NCBI RefSeq assembly: GCF_030466405.1
Contig: NZ_JAGGJF010000001.1
Location: 248,001-312,000, forward strand
DNA from: Pseudidiomarina terrestris
Lineage (GTDB): Bacteria; Pseudomonadota; Gammaproteobacteria; Enterobacterales; Alteromonadaceae
DNA: 64,000 nt
Direction: 5' to 3'
This document shows, one piece after another, positions 16,386 through 26,623 of the stretch; positions within the stretch are counted from its first letter, which is position 1, and the number at the start of each line of letters is the position of its first letter. The position numbers and the translations under genes were made by a program. The notes beneath the pieces are model-generated. The model did not search any database. It was not told the origin of the DNA and saw only the letters and a program-made list of their open reading frames with translations.

Positions 16386-17159
16386 TCAAAACTGCAATTT
16401 AAAGGGATAGGCACCCGTCGCATCGGCTCTGCCCAGAAACACTAACACATCTGCAATGGCACGGGGGGTTTGCACTCCAGGCTGCAACTTGCCGTTAATA
16501 ACCACCTGAGGTCGTTGGTAACTGCCTGCCAAACGCGTCTCAAAACTTAACCCGACACTGTTGTTACCTTTCATAGTAGCAACAATTTCGTTATTTGCTG
16601 TGCAGCTCAAGGCCGTGGCAAACGTACCGAGGTCCGTCCATTGGCGATTAATACGAACCGCCGTGCCCCGCGTATCCAGTTGCCCTAGCAATTGATTACA
16701 CCAAAGGCCACTGCTTAGATCAGCAAGCTGGAAATTCTCTAGCTTGAGTGACCAGCGCCCGTCGACAGTCACTGGAACAGGTAGCTGGTACGCAACCACC
16801 GCCTGCTGCAGATTACCGCCGAACTCGCCCGAAATTTGCACATCACCACCCCAGCCCAACTCAGCCCTGGCGTCCCCTGCCACCACATTGGTCGCTGGGA
16901 TTTGCAAATCAAGCACTGCCTTGCCACTTAGCAGTGCGGTTGGCGCCAACTTCCAACTGACCTCATTAAAGACCAGGTTTTGCTGCGCTGAAACTTTATA
17001 GCTGAGGTTGGTCTGTCCTTGCCACAAACTACCTTCTACAGCAGTTAGCTCAACACCACTGTTCGCCGGCACGAACCACAGCAACAAACGTGCTGGAGCG
17101 AAAACGATCAAGCCGACCAGATAAACCGGAATTAACCAGAGTAACCAACGCCAACTCAT
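16386..17159 (-). CDS. gspN: Type II secretion protein GspN
   Basis: 257 residues: one N-terminal membrane helix (about 5-24) then a beta-rich periplasmic domain ending FLGRADATGAYPFKLQF. Length and place at the end of the operon fit GspN, an accessory inner-membrane subunit of uncertain role. It overlaps gspM by four bases. Confidence 0.85.
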   Translation of the reverse strand: MSWRWLLWLIPVYLVGLIVFAPARLLLWFVPANSGVELTAVEGSLWQGQTNLSYKVSAQQNLVFNEVSWKLAPTALLSGKAVLDLQIPATNVVAGDARAELGWGGDVQISGEFGGNLQQAVVAYQLPVPVTVDGRWSLKLENFQLADLSSGLWCNQLLGQLDTRGTAVRINRQWTDLGTFATALSCTANNEIVATMKGNNSVGLSFETRLAGSYQRPQVVINGKLQPGVQTPRAIADVLVFLGRADATGAYPFKLQF

Positions 17160-17668
17160 GCCAGGCCGACCTTCAACCGCCGCACGTGTACGTGGCCTGG
17201 TGTGTTGCCGCGAGTGATATCGAGTTGTTCAATACTCAGCCCCGATTCAGCCTGAAGCGCATCAAGAAGTGCCAACACCCGTTCGAAGGGGACATCATTG
17301 AGCACCACAACTAAGCTATCGCCTTCCGGATTCATCCGTCCGACGTCAAGTTGCTGGGCTCGCGCAAACTCGGTGACCAGCCGCGGAATATCGCCAAGTT
17401 CATTCGCACGCCGCGCAGTAGTTCCCGTTTGAGGTTGTCCTGACTGTTGCTTGAGCGCCAGGTAGCGACCTGTGTTCTCACGCACCCAGGACAGAGTTTC
17501 CAGCTGTGCGTCACGCTGCAACTGACGCTGCTCGATACCACTTTGCAGCGGTTGCCAAAGGGCAAAATAGACGACACTGATAGCCAGTACGATGCCAGCC
17601 AAACTTACCAATAACCGCTCACGGTTATTGAGCTGTTGCCAACGTAGTTGAAGTTGTTCATGCAACAT
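17156..17668 (-). CDS. gspM: Type II secretion protein GspM
   Basis: 170 residues. A cytoplasmic start (WQQLNNRERLLV) precedes one membrane helix (about 19-37) and a ferredoxin-like periplasmic domain. GspM stabilises GspL in the inner-membrane platform. Three bases separate it from the gspL stop and it overlaps gspN by four bases. Confidence 0.88.
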   Translation of the reverse strand: MLHEQLQLRWQQLNNRERLLVSLAGIVLAISVVYFALWQPLQSGIEQRQLQRDAQLETLSWVRENTGRYLALKQQSGQPQTGTTARRANELGDIPRLVTEFARAQQLDVGRMNPEGDSLVVVLNDVPFERVLALLDALQAESGLSIEQLDITRGNTPGHVHVRRLKVGLA

Positions 17669-17671
17669 CGC

Positions 17672-18811
17672 TTAACTCTCCTCACGCACTTCGAAATTGC
17701 CGGTGACCACACCGTCTTGATTGGTCACTTGCCCCTGTTTCACTGACAAACCTGACTGCCCGGCAACCTCCTGAAAGCGTTGCAAAGTGTCAAAATCATC
17801 GGCATTCACCTGCAAGGTCAACGCTTGATTACTGTACCGCAGTAATTCTACCTGTAACTCAGGTGTTGCACGAAATGCCGAATCAAGCTGTGCCAACAGG
17901 TTCAGTCCTGACTGAGACGCTGCGCTGGACGTTGTCGCACTACTACCCACCTCAGCTAAGTGCTGGCGTAACTGGCTACGCACATTGACAATGCGTGACT
18001 CGTTTGGAAACGCCGTCAGGTAGGTTTCGTTAATGGCCGTGTTTAGCGCTTCATTTTCCTGACCGAGCTGAACATAGGTCACCAGCTGTTGAGCAAAAAG
18101 TGCGACCAGCGCGATAGCCGCGGCAATGCCTGCAGCACGCCATGGTAGCTTAAATTGCTGCTTACTACGTTTGCGCGCTACCCTAAACTCGCCGTGACGC
18201 AAATTAATACTGCCAGTGGCATGACCCAGTGACGCCACTTGCAACGGGAGTTCAAACTGCTCGCTGATGTTCTCGCCAGCAATCGGAAACACGGGCGGAT
18301 AGTCCACACTGTAGGCCTGCCATTGCCCCTGCCGAACCAGGATAGATTGACCCAGCTCTAACTGACAGCCTTGCTCCATTACGGGCAACATGAAGTAATC
18401 TGGGTAAATCGCTTCGCATTCGATTCCGGCGGCGTCGAGGGCGCTCACCCAGTCTTGCATCCGTTGCCGCTGTACTACAGTGACCGGTATCGGCTGTTCC
18501 ACGCCGGCAGGTTTGGCATGCGCCGGCCAGGCAAAATGTAAACTCTCAATCTCGCTGGCAAGTTCATCTTCAAGTGCGTTAGGGATCAGTTGCGGCAGCA
18601 GACGTTGTGAACCTGATGGCAAGCGGACCTCGGTCAAGCTGACCTCCTGACCTGGTACGAACAGCGTCACTTCGCAGCGCTGCGCCTGCTCACGTAGCTG
18701 TGAGAGCGCTTGCGCATCTGCCAGTTCACCACTGGCGATGACTTCCCGCTGACCAGGATGCCAGATCAGCCATTGCACCGGCTGCGCCAAATGAATATAC
18801 AGTTGTTCCAT
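17672..18811 (-). CDS. gspL: Type II secretion protein GspL
   Basis: 379 residues. The N-terminal actin-like cytoplasmic domain (about 1-220) begins MEQLYIHLAQPVQWLIW. A single membrane helix follows (about 228-247), then a periplasmic ferredoxin-like domain. GspL tethers the GspE ATPase to the inner-membrane complex. The start shares one base with the gspK stop. Confidence 0.9.
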   Translation of the reverse strand: MEQLYIHLAQPVQWLIWHPGQREVIASGELADAQALSQLREQAQRCEVTLFVPGQEVSLTEVRLPSGSQRLLPQLIPNALEDELASEIESLHFAWPAHAKPAGVEQPIPVTVVQRQRMQDWVSALDAAGIECEAIYPDYFMLPVMEQGCQLELGQSILVRQGQWQAYSVDYPPVFPIAGENISEQFELPLQVASLGHATGSINLRHGEFRVARKRSKQQFKLPWRAAGIAAAIALVALFAQQLVTYVQLGQENEALNTAINETYLTAFPNESRIVNVRSQLRQHLAEVGSSATTSSAASQSGLNLLAQLDSAFRATPELQVELLRYSNQALTLQVNADDFDTLQRFQEVAGQSGLSVKQGQVTNQDGVVTGNFEVREES

Positions 18812-19890
18812 TAAGGTTCTCCTAACCCACGCATGAGCACCACGGTCTCGTCGGTACCTATGTAGAGTTTACTTTGCCCGCGTAGCACCATATCGCCTAC
18901 GCTAACATGGGTATCTAATTCAAAATAACTACTTTTTACCACCAGATCGTCGAACATGCCGCCGATGGTTTCAGCCGTAACGCCGCTCGCTTGCGGAACG
19001 CCACCAAAGTCCGGCCGAATGGTCTGCTGTGCCGCTTGCTGTAAAATCGAGTTGCTTTGCGTATCTTCAACACGGTCGTAGCCGTCGTCCGGACGTTCCA
19101 CTAGTGCTGCATTCCCCGCATCTGTCGTCAGCCCGCCAAGGCTCACCGCATGCAAGAGCTCGCCGTGTTCCTCGGCGACCGTATTAAAGTTCAAGCGCAG
19201 CTTATTGCTGTTCGGAATCACACAAACAAACGGCTTCAGCGCTTGAAAGATCGGCTGAGTGACGCCACGAATAAGCCGTAGCTCGCTTTCATGCACTAAA
19301 TAGTCGTTAGCGGCCTGGTACGGCACTGCGAGACTCTCATAATCCGCGCGCTCTGCACCATAGCCGCTACTGAGTCGGTCATCTTTATCCAGCCAATCGG
19401 CCAGACTCTCGACAATAGTATCGGCAGTATACGCGTCCATGTCGGGTACTGCCGCCAGTAGCAACATACGAAACTGTACCTTGCGTCGCGCCAGCTGCTC
19501 GTTGCTAAGACCGTCACCCTTGAGTGCGTTTAAATTAAAGCAACTGTGCAGATCTTTAATGCCGACCCTGACCAAGCCGCCACCTTCGATCGGGTACACC
19601 CGTTCGTCCTGCGTCTGCTGATACCAGACTTGCTCCTGATGCACCACACCATCGCTTTCATCAAGTTGCAGCTGTAATAAGTTGCGGGCGATTTCTTCGG
19701 CGCTCAACATGTACCAATACGCCTGCTCGGTTTGCTGGTAGTTCATGGTGCGAACAACGTTCATTTGCAACTTTTCACTGAGCTGCACCGCCAACACCGT
19801 TACCAGTGCCACCACCAGTAGCACCATAATCAGCGCCACGCCCTGCTGACGTTGCGGTGACGAGCGATTCAGATCAAATTTCCGGTTCAC
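18811..19890 (-). CDS. gspK: Type II secretion minor pseudopilin GspK
   Basis: 359 residues from a GTG start at 19890, preceded by GGAGG at eight bases; the longer open frame to 19926 lies within gspJ and lacks a ribosome site. The leader VNRKFDLNRSSPQRQQG is followed by VALIMVLLVVALV. Glu5 is replaced by Met, as usual for GspK. The large C-terminal body with NLNAL near the pilin core is the insertion domain that caps the pseudopilus. It overlaps gspJ by 17 bases. Confidence 0.88.
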   Translation of the reverse strand: MNRKFDLNRSSPQRQQGVALIMVLLVVALVTVLAVQLSEKLQMNVVRTMNYQQTEQAYWYMLSAEEIARNLLQLQLDESDGVVHQEQVWYQQTQDERVYPIEGGGLVRVGIKDLHSCFNLNALKGDGLSNEQLARRKVQFRMLLLAAVPDMDAYTADTIVESLADWLDKDDRLSSGYGAERADYESLAVPYQAANDYLVHESELRLIRGVTQPIFQALKPFVCVIPNSNKLRLNFNTVAEEHGELLHAVSLGGLTTDAGNAALVERPDDGYDRVEDTQSNSILQQAAQQTIRPDFGGVPQASGVTAETIGGMFDDLVVKSSYFELDTHVSVGDMVLRGQSKLYIGTDETVVLMRGLGEP

Positions 19891-20449
19891 TGAAATCGCC
19901 TCCGTTGAGCACAAACACCCGAACAATGGTGCCCCAACGCTCGGTTTCGAGAGTCACTTCTAAACCATCAGGAATCGCCATCGACTCGCTATCTTCAATT
20001 TCGGCGGCCATGCTGGCGCGATCCTGACCTTCTTCGCCTTTAATGATCGGCTCCACCTGGAAACTGGTGACCCCTTTTAAAATCACCCGTTCTACGGGTT
20101 CCTGGCTGGCACTCATATCGACATAAATGTAGTGCTGCCGGACCAGGTTTTTCTGATCATCGATCTGGTAACGCACCGGTTGTAATTCGCTACGCGGCAG
20201 TAAATTGCCGGGATTAAACCAACCGGCACGGACATAATAGTCGCCCTCTGGGGTGCGCCGTGACACCGCCTGGCGCAGGTCCTGCTCCAATAAAAACATG
20301 GCCTGTTGTAATTCTGCCAGCTGTTCGCGTGCTTCGGCGCTTTGCTCGTTGGTTCGCATCATGGTGTTCACCACTGCGGCACTGGCTAAACCGATGATGG
20401 CAAACACCACCATCGCCACTAAAACTTCGACCAGCGTAAAGCCTCTCAT
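19874..20449 (-). CDS. gspJ: Type II secretion minor pseudopilin GspJ
   Basis: 191 residues with a very short leader (MRG) before FTLVEVLVAMVVFAIIG, Glu5 present. Length fits GspJ. It joins GspI and GspK in the tip complex. It overlaps gspI by four bases. Confidence 0.9.
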   Translation of the reverse strand: MRGFTLVEVLVAMVVFAIIGLASAAVVNTMMRTNEQSAEAREQLAELQQAMFLLEQDLRQAVSRRTPEGDYYVRAGWFNPGNLLPRSELQPVRYQIDDQKNLVRQHYIYVDMSASQEPVERVILKGVTSFQVEPIIKGEEGQDRASMAAEIEDSESMAIPDGLEVTLETERWGTIVRVFVLNGGDFSEPEI

Positions 20450-20811
20450 GGCTGCACCTCGAGGTACCGGCCAAGGACATAGCTGGAGTCAGTACTCTCT
20501 ACGCTGGGTCTGACGGTCACTTCGACGTAAAGCACATCGCCGGTGACAGTTTCGGTAAAGGTCGCGCGCCAATGCCACTGTCGATCGCCCACGGTTTCTG
20601 CGCCCTGGGTCAGTTTTTGCGGCTCTTCGCGGAGCGATAATCGTGCCAGTGCATTGCTCGCTGCGTAACGCGCCAGTGTCCGTTCTTGCATGTAAGCTAA
20701 GTCATTCAGGTGACTCGTCGCTGCGGCAACTCCGGCCAGCGCAGCCATAGCAAAAATGGCCAAGGCGGCCATGACTTCAATGAGCGTGAATCCGGACGAC
20801 TTAGGCTTCAT
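20446..20811 (-). CDS. gspI: Type II secretion minor pseudopilin GspI
   Basis: 121 residues. Leader MKPKSSG precedes FTLIEVMAALAIFAMAAL, with Glu5. Length is typical for GspI (about 120). It overlaps gspH and gspJ by four bases each, consistent with coupled translation of the tip subunits. Confidence 0.9.
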   Translation of the reverse strand: MKPKSSGFTLIEVMAALAIFAMAALAGVAAATSHLNDLAYMQERTLARYAASNALARLSLREEPQKLTQGAETVGDRQWHWRATFTETVTGDVLYVEVTVRPSVESTDSSYVLGRYLEVQP

Positions 20812-21383
20812 TCATTCACCGGCTCTAAGCTAACCTGGTAACCATCTTCACTGGCCAGACGCCAGCTGCGACTGGTAAACACATCCATCGAACCAAGCGT
20901 CAGGGTAAATACCGAAATGTCGCCGCTGCCGAGGATCCATAACTGCGGCATCACCGCCTCTTCGTCATCGTTGTTACGCTCCTCTTTCGGAGCGAAAAAG
21001 GATTCTACGGCATCTTCATCCTGCCCGAGCAGTTCTTCGGTTTCGCTATCGATTTCCCAAACCATGCCCTCGGGCCAGTTTTGCGCCCGTAGGCCCCGTT
21101 GTTCGATGGGTTGCCATTGCTGCTCGCGCCACTGCAGAAATCGGTAGCCATCCTGAGTCAGATGTAACCCGAGAATGGCATGCCGAACGAGTGCATATTC
21201 CTGTGCATAACGAATGCGTTGATGCAGGTCTTCAGCGGTCTCGCTGATTTGGTCGTCCTGTTGGTCGGGAATGACAAAGGACACCGTCATCGCCAACACT
21301 CCGATGATGGCAATGGTCACCATGATTTCGACAAGGGTGAACCCTGCCTTAGTTCTGTTCAAGGTTCCAGTTGCCGATGTCAT
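20808..21383 (-). CDS. gspH: Type II secretion minor pseudopilin GspH
   Basis: 191 residues from the ATG at 21383; the open frame extends to 21443 inside gspG, and a TTG nearer the pilin core is also possible. The leader ends NRTKAG before FTLVEIMVTIAIIGVLA, with Glu5. An acidic insert (QDEDAVESFFAPKEERNND, about residues 116-134) is longer than usual. Start choice is the main uncertainty because no clear ribosome site is visible. Confidence 0.85.
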   Translation of the reverse strand: MTSATGTLNRTKAGFTLVEIMVTIAIIGVLAMTVSFVIPDQQDDQISETAEDLHQRIRYAQEYALVRHAILGLHLTQDGYRFLQWREQQWQPIEQRGLRAQNWPEGMVWEIDSETEELLGQDEDAVESFFAPKEERNNDDEEAVMPQLWILGSGDISVFTLTLGSMDVFTSRSWRLASEDGYQVSLEPVNE

Positions 21384-21771
21384 CTTCGGTGCCTGGCTGA
21401 CGGTCTTCACCGGCTGAGAAAATATCGATATCACTGTACTCACCTGGGCTCAGCAACAAATAATCTGAACCGTACGGGTCTTGCGGCAACCGCTGAATGT
21501 AACCACCACGGCGGTAGTTACGCGGTGTAGGTTCCGTGGTAGGTTCATTCAGCAATGCTTCGAGCCCCTGCTCGGTGGTAGGGAACATACCGTTATCGAG
21601 TTTATACTGCGATAAAGCGTTCTCCAGCGCCACAATATCTGACTTCACTTTTTGTCGATTGGCTTGCTCTGCTGAACCCAACACGTTCGGCAAAATCATC
21701 GTTGCCAAAAGGCCCAAAATGACAATGACCACCATCACTTCGATCAGTGAAAAACCTTTTGCTTTTGTCAT
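21349..21771 (-). CDS. gspG: Type II secretion major pseudopilin GspG
   Basis: 140 residues. Leader MTKAKG precedes FSLIEVMVVIVILGLLATMILP, with Glu5. The rest follows the GspG pattern: QYKLDNGMFPTTEQGLEAL, DPYGSDYLLLSPG and the calcium-binding acidic end GTEDDIGNW. It forms the pseudopilus shaft. The gene lies 12 bases after gspF. Confidence 0.95.
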   Translation of the reverse strand: MTKAKGFSLIEVMVVIVILGLLATMILPNVLGSAEQANRQKVKSDIVALENALSQYKLDNGMFPTTEQGLEALLNEPTTEPTPRNYRRGGYIQRLPQDPYGSDYLLLSPGEYSDIDIFSAGEDRQPGTEDDIGNWNLEQN

Positions 21772-21783
21772 ACTTCCTCCAGA

Positions 21784-23028
21784 TTACAGGCCGACCGCCT
21801 GATTCAATTGCAAGATCGGCTGAATAATAGCCATCACGATGACTAGGACCACCGCAGCCATCACAATGATCAAGGCCGGTTCAAATATTTTTAATGCCAC
21901 ATTCATAGTGTTTTCAAAATCGCGATCCTGGTTGTCCGCCGCGCGACCCAGCATCTGTTCCAACTGACCGGACTTTTCACCCGCCGCAATCATGTGCAAC
22001 ATCATCGGCGGGAACAATTTGGTTTGCGCGAGCGCGGCGCGTAACGACGAGCCTTCGCGCACGCGATCCGCCGCGTCATTGACAGCAATCTGCATGGCGC
22101 GGTTACTTAGTACGCGACCGGTGATCTGTAAGCCTTCCAATAGCGGCACGGCAGATGCAGTCAAGATACTCAGAGTACGCGCAAATCGTGCCGTGTTCAC
22201 ACCCTTTATGACACCACCAATCAGCGGCAGTTTCAGTTGCCACGCATGAAACTTATCGCGGCGCTTATCATTGCGGAGCATCTGTCCAAGGACCACCAAC
22301 GCCAGCAAACCCGCCACCAGAATAAAGGGACCGAAGAACTGCAAAAACTCGCTCACCGCCAACAAGGCTCGCGTGATAAAGGGTAAGTCCTGGCCAATAT
22401 TGCTAAATTGCTCGACAATTTGCGGTACCACAGACACCAGCAGGAAAATAATGACACTAATCGCCACGAAGGTCAGCACGAACGGGTACACCAGAGCCTG
22501 AGTCAGCTGGCCTTTTAGTTGGTGGCGCTGCTCGGTGTAATCGGCAAGGCGATTGAGCACTTCATCAAGGTGGCCCGAGCGTTCGCCCGCGGCCACCATT
22601 GCGGTAAAAAGCTTATCGAAGATGTGCGGATAGTCGGCCATAGCTACCGCCAGTGAATACCCTTCCACGACCCGTGAGCGCACTGCCATGACGAGCTTCT
22701 GCAGGCGTGGTTTATCGGTTTGTTCCGCGACCGCCAGCAAGGCCTGCTCAATCGGCATGGCTGCTGCAACTAAGGTCGCCAACTGGCGTGTGATTAGAGC
22801 CAGATCAGAGGAGCTGATTTTCCGTATCTTCCGCCGCGCCCACCAACCACTGAGGCCAGCTTCGCCCGCACTTGTTGCCGTTGAACTTTGTTCGGCGACT
22901 TCAACGTTAACCGGCAATAAGCCCTGGTCACGCAATAACTGACGCACCTGGCGCTCAGTATCCGCTTCAAGTACGCCGGTCTTTTTACGTCCGTTGGCGT
23001 CCAACGCATGATAGGAAAACGCGCCCAT
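21784..23028 (-). CDS. gspF: Type II secretion inner-membrane protein GspF
   Basis: 414 residues beginning MGAFSYHALDANGRKKTG, typical for GspF. Two repeated cytoplasmic domains each carry a GERSGHL/GEKSGQL motif (about 152 and 356), and hydrophobic segments lie near 180-200, 230-250 and 385-405. It is the polytopic core of the platform. Two bases separate it from gspE. Confidence 0.95.
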   Translation of the reverse strand: MGAFSYHALDANGRKKTGVLEADTERQVRQLLRDQGLLPVNVEVAEQSSTATSAGEAGLSGWWARRKIRKISSSDLALITRQLATLVAAAMPIEQALLAVAEQTDKPRLQKLVMAVRSRVVEGYSLAVAMADYPHIFDKLFTAMVAAGERSGHLDEVLNRLADYTEQRHQLKGQLTQALVYPFVLTFVAISVIIFLLVSVVPQIVEQFSNIGQDLPFITRALLAVSEFLQFFGPFILVAGLLALVVLGQMLRNDKRRDKFHAWQLKLPLIGGVIKGVNTARFARTLSILTASAVPLLEGLQITGRVLSNRAMQIAVNDAADRVREGSSLRAALAQTKLFPPMMLHMIAAGEKSGQLEQMLGRAADNQDRDFENTMNVALKIFEPALIIVMAAVVLVIVMAIIQPILQLNQAVGL

Positions 23029-23030
23029 AG

Positions 23031-24506
23031 TTATTCCTCGCGCGTCACACGCAACACTTCTTCGCGTGTGGTGATGCCTTGCATGACTTTATCCAGCCCG
23101 TCCTGACGGATGCTCGGTGTGGTTTTACGGACATATTTTTCAATGGCCTGTTCGCCATGACCGTTGTGCACCAGCTCACGAATATGTTCATCCACCACCA
23201 GCAGTTCGTGAATACCGGTTCGTCCGCGGTAGCCAGTATGGTTACATTTATCACAACCCACAGCCCGGCACTCCTGACTTTCTGCAGTGATTTGAATTTT
23301 GCAGTCTTCACACAAGGTGCGCACCAAGCGTTGCGATAACACCGCAAGCAGCGATGAGCTCAATAAGAACGGCTCAACCCCCATATCTTCAAGACGCGTG
23401 ATGGCACCTGCTGCGGTATTGGTGTGCAAGGTTGAGAGCACCAGGTGACCGGTTAAGGAAGCCTGTACGCCAATTTGCGCTGTCTCCACGTCACGGATCT
23501 CACCGACCATCACCACATCGGGATCTTGCCGCAGTATTGCCCGCAAACCACGGGCAAAGGTCATGTCCACGCGCGGGTTGACCTGCATTTGGCCGATCCC
23601 GTCAATGGCATACTCGATGGGGTCTTCGACGGTCAGAATATTGCGGTCTTTGGAGTTGATCTCCATCAAACCGGCATACAGCGTGGTTGATTTACCTGAC
23701 CCCGTGGGACCAGTGACCAAAATAATGCCGTGGGGTTTGGTAATCAGCTGGGCAAAAATATTGCGGTTGGCCTCGGTCATCCCCAGCTGTTGCAGGTTTA
23801 GACGGGCGTTATTCTTATCTAACAGGCGTAGCACCACCCGCTCACCGTGATTTGACGGCATGGTTGAAACCCGCACATCGACCGCTCGGCCAGCAATAAG
23901 CAAGCTAATGCGGCCATCTTGCGGCACGCGTTTTTCCGCGATATCGAGCTGTGCCATAACCTTAATCCGCGAGACCAGCAACGAGCTGAGCTTGCGGTTA
24001 GGACGAATCACTTCACGCAAGACGCCGTCAATACGGAAGCGGATGAGCAGGTCCTTTTCAAAAGTCTCGATATGAATGTCCGACGCCCCTTCTTTAATCG
24101 CTTCTGACAACATGGCGTTGATCAGTTTGATAATGGGCGCATCGTCTTCACTTTCGAGTAAGTCTTCTGTTTGCGGCAGCTCATCGGCTAATGAAAATAA
24201 ATTGGTCTCATTACCAATATCCTCCATCAGCTGCTTCGCTTCGGAGGAATCACGCTGATAGGCCTGGGTCAGAATCGCCTCAAACTCATCGGCTTGGTGC
24301 TCAATCACGGTAAATGGCATGCCTAAGGCACGCCGCACCTCAATCAGTACACTTCGTTCGACATCGTTCCGGCAGTGCACAGTGCAATGCGCATCTGCTT
24401 CGCCCTCAGCCTGCACGTCTGCGACCACCACGCCATAGCGCTTGGCAAAGCCAAACGGCAGGCGCCGTGGCGCAATTCGCGCTGCGACTTCGGCAACATT
24501 AGTCAT
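23031..24506 (-). CDS. gspE: Type II secretion ATPase GspE
   Basis: 491 residues from the ATG at 24506, which has GGAGG eight bases upstream; the open frame extends to 24578 inside gspD. The N-terminal domain (1-100) binds GspL. The ATPase core has Walker A GPTGSGKS (266-273), [12 protein letters not shown] (328-339) and zinc cysteines at 399, 402, 418 and 421. It drives pseudopilus assembly. It overlaps gspD by eight bases. Confidence 0.95.
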   Translation of the reverse strand: MTNVAEVAARIAPRRLPFGFAKRYGVVVADVQAEGEADAHCTVHCRNDVERSVLIEVRRALGMPFTVIEHQADEFEAILTQAYQRDSSEAKQLMEDIGNETNLFSLADELPQTEDLLESEDDAPIIKLINAMLSEAIKEGASDIHIETFEKDLLIRFRIDGVLREVIRPNRKLSSLLVSRIKVMAQLDIAEKRVPQDGRISLLIAGRAVDVRVSTMPSNHGERVVLRLLDKNNARLNLQQLGMTEANRNIFAQLITKPHGIILVTGPTGSGKSTTLYAGLMEINSKDRNILTVEDPIEYAIDGIGQMQVNPRVDMTFARGLRAILRQDPDVVMVGEIRDVETAQIGVQASLTGHLVLSTLHTNTAAGAITRLEDMGVEPFLLSSSLLAVLSQRLVRTLCEDCKIQITAESQECRAVGCDKCNHTGYRGRTGIHELLVVDEHIRELVHNGHGEQAIEKYVRKTTPSIRQDGLDKVMQGITTREEVLRVTREE

Positions 24507-26610
24507 TGCCGTTGCCTCCGTTATGCTTATCGAGATACTCCTGTAACTCCGGTGGAATAGCCAATTCTGACTCTTCAAACTCAGACAGTACCGGCGTATC
24601 CGTATTTGGCATTAAGGTGATGCCCTTATCCTGACGCTTCAGTTGCTGGGCGCGCATGTAGTTATATTTGCGGCTACTCAGACCTTGCGCGGTCGAAGTA
24701 TCGCGAACGATGGTCGGGCGCAGAAATATCATCAAGTTACGTTTCTGACGAGTAGTTGAAGTACTGCGAAACAGTGCGCCGACCAGGGGTATGTCACCCA
24801 ACAATGGGATCTTCGACTCACTTTCTTGCACGTCTTCATCGATCAGGCCACCAAGCACAATGGTTTCGCCATCGTCAGCCATCACTGTGGTTTTCAGTGA
24901 GCGTTTGTTGATAGTGATATCTACTGCGGTAGCGCCACTCAGGCTGGAAACTTCCTGCTCGATAATCAGCTGCACCGCGTTGCCTTCATTAATCTGCGGC
25001 GTCACTTTAAGCTTGATACCAATATCTTCACGTTCGACCGTCTGGAACGGATTGGTATTGTTATCGCCAGCTGTAGCACCGGTAATGGTCGGTACCGACT
25101 GACCCACTAAGAAAGAAGCTTCTTCGTTATCGACGGTCATAATACTCGGCGTAGCAAGGATATTTGAGTTGGTGGTGGTCGACACGGCTTGCAAGATCGC
25201 ACCCCAATCGTTTTTCACCACCCCAATCATCATACCGTTCACGTTGCCCAACAGCTCCGCGAGCAAGCTCACGTCGCCGGGTTCATCAGGCTCGGTGGTC
25301 GTGACCAGATTACTGTCAACGATGGTCTGGGTGGTACGCCCTTCCCGCTCACGCGCCTGATAAGCGGCCGCGGCGAGTGGACCAATAGGCACCTGACGAC
25401 CATTCGAGTACTGCACCATACCGCCGTCTTCGGAAATCCACTGCAGGCCAAGGTCAATCCCGTCGCCTTCCAGAATCTCAACGATAATGGCCTCTACGTG
25501 TACCTGAGCGCGACGGATATCCAGTTGACGGATCACGTTTTCCAGATTAGCCAACAAATCAGGCTGGGCAGTAATCACTAATGAATTACTGTCTTCGTGT
25601 GCAGATATATTGATTTGCGAATTATTCGGTCCACCACCACCTGTGCGCGTCATCCGCGCTTGCTGATTCGGTGCCCCGGCACTGCTCATTTCTGCCTGAA
25701 TGCTCTCGCTGACGCCCTGTAGCACCTCTACCAGCTCTTTGGCTTTGGCATACTTTAAGTAATACACCCGGGTATTGCCTTCGCTTTTCAGGTCCTGGTC
25801 GAGACGGTTAATCAGCTCCACGACGCGTTGGCGGGCGCGCGGCTCACCACTGACAATCACGGAATTGGTGCGTTCATCGGCAACCACTTTCGGGATCAAC
25901 AAGGGGGGCGTACCTTCATTCGCTTTTTCATAGAGCGCCGAGGCGATGCGCACGATTTCCGCGGCAGACGCGTATTCAAGCTTCACCACGTCAACGTCCT
26001 GATTACCGGCACGGTCAACGCGCTCAATAATTTCAGTCAGACGCTGCACGGTTTCGCTGCGACCGGTGATCATAATGACGTTTGAGGGGTCGTAGCTAAC
26101 CACATTACCGCCACCGCTGCTGTCCGCCAGCAACCGCAATAGTGGTGCGAGTTCACGTACACTGACATTGTTCACCGGCACAACGCGAGTCACCAAGGTA
26201 TCACCACCCAATGCATTATCATCCACTACGGGGATCGCACCGTTACGCGCATCTTTGTCACGCATGACTTTGACCACGCCGGATTCCATAGTGACCGTAG
26301 CAAAGCCATAGACTTCCAGTACGTTCAGGAAGAACTGCCAGTACTGTTCTTCAGTCATTACATCGTAGCTGCGCACATCAATGGTTCCGCGCACATCGGG
26401 ATCGATAATCATGGTCTTTTCCAGGTTTCGACCGACGACCTGAATGAACTCGGTAATATCTGTATTTTTGAAGCTGGCAGCGTATTCAACAGGCTGCTCG
26501 TTAGTACTTCCACGTTGGGCTTGTTGCGCAAAAGCACTGGCACTGACGCCAAGAGCGCAGGCTAAACTCATGCTGGTGAGCCAAATCGATGCGGTGGTGA
26601 AAATGCGCAT
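24499..26610 (-). CDS. gspD: Type II secretion secretin GspD
   Basis: 703 residues with a cleaved signal peptide ending SASAFA (about 28). The N-terminal periplasmic domains begin [20 protein letters not shown] (N0), followed by N1-N3 repeats with the usual Asn-rich loop (about 325-345). The C-terminal secretin barrel carries [15 protein letters not shown]. It forms the outer-membrane pore. No pilotin gene is in the window. It lies 13 bases after gspC. Confidence 0.95.
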   Translation of the reverse strand: MRIFTTASIWLTSMSLACALGVSASAFAQQAQRGSTNEQPVEYAASFKNTDITEFIQVVGRNLEKTMIIDPDVRGTIDVRSYDVMTEEQYWQFFLNVLEVYGFATVTMESGVVKVMRDKDARNGAIPVVDDNALGGDTLVTRVVPVNNVSVRELAPLLRLLADSSGGGNVVSYDPSNVIMITGRSETVQRLTEIIERVDRAGNQDVDVVKLEYASAAEIVRIASALYEKANEGTPPLLIPKVVADERTNSVIVSGEPRARQRVVELINRLDQDLKSEGNTRVYYLKYAKAKELVEVLQGVSESIQAEMSSAGAPNQQARMTRTGGGGPNNSQINISAHEDSNSLVITAQPDLLANLENVIRQLDIRRAQVHVEAIIVEILEGDGIDLGLQWISEDGGMVQYSNGRQVPIGPLAAAAYQAREREGRTTQTIVDSNLVTTTEPDEPGDVSLLAELLGNVNGMMIGVVKNDWGAILQAVSTTTNSNILATPSIMTVDNEEASFLVGQSVPTITGATAGDNNTNPFQTVEREDIGIKLKVTPQINEGNAVQLIIEQEVSSLSGATAVDITINKRSLKTTVMADDGETIVLGGLIDEDVQESESKIPLLGDIPLVGALFRSTSTTRQKRNLMIFLRPTIVRDTSTAQGLSSRKYNYMRAQQLKRQDKGITLMPNTDTPVLSEFEESELAIPPELQEYLDKHNGGNGND

Positions 26611-26623
26611 AGTTGGTCCTATT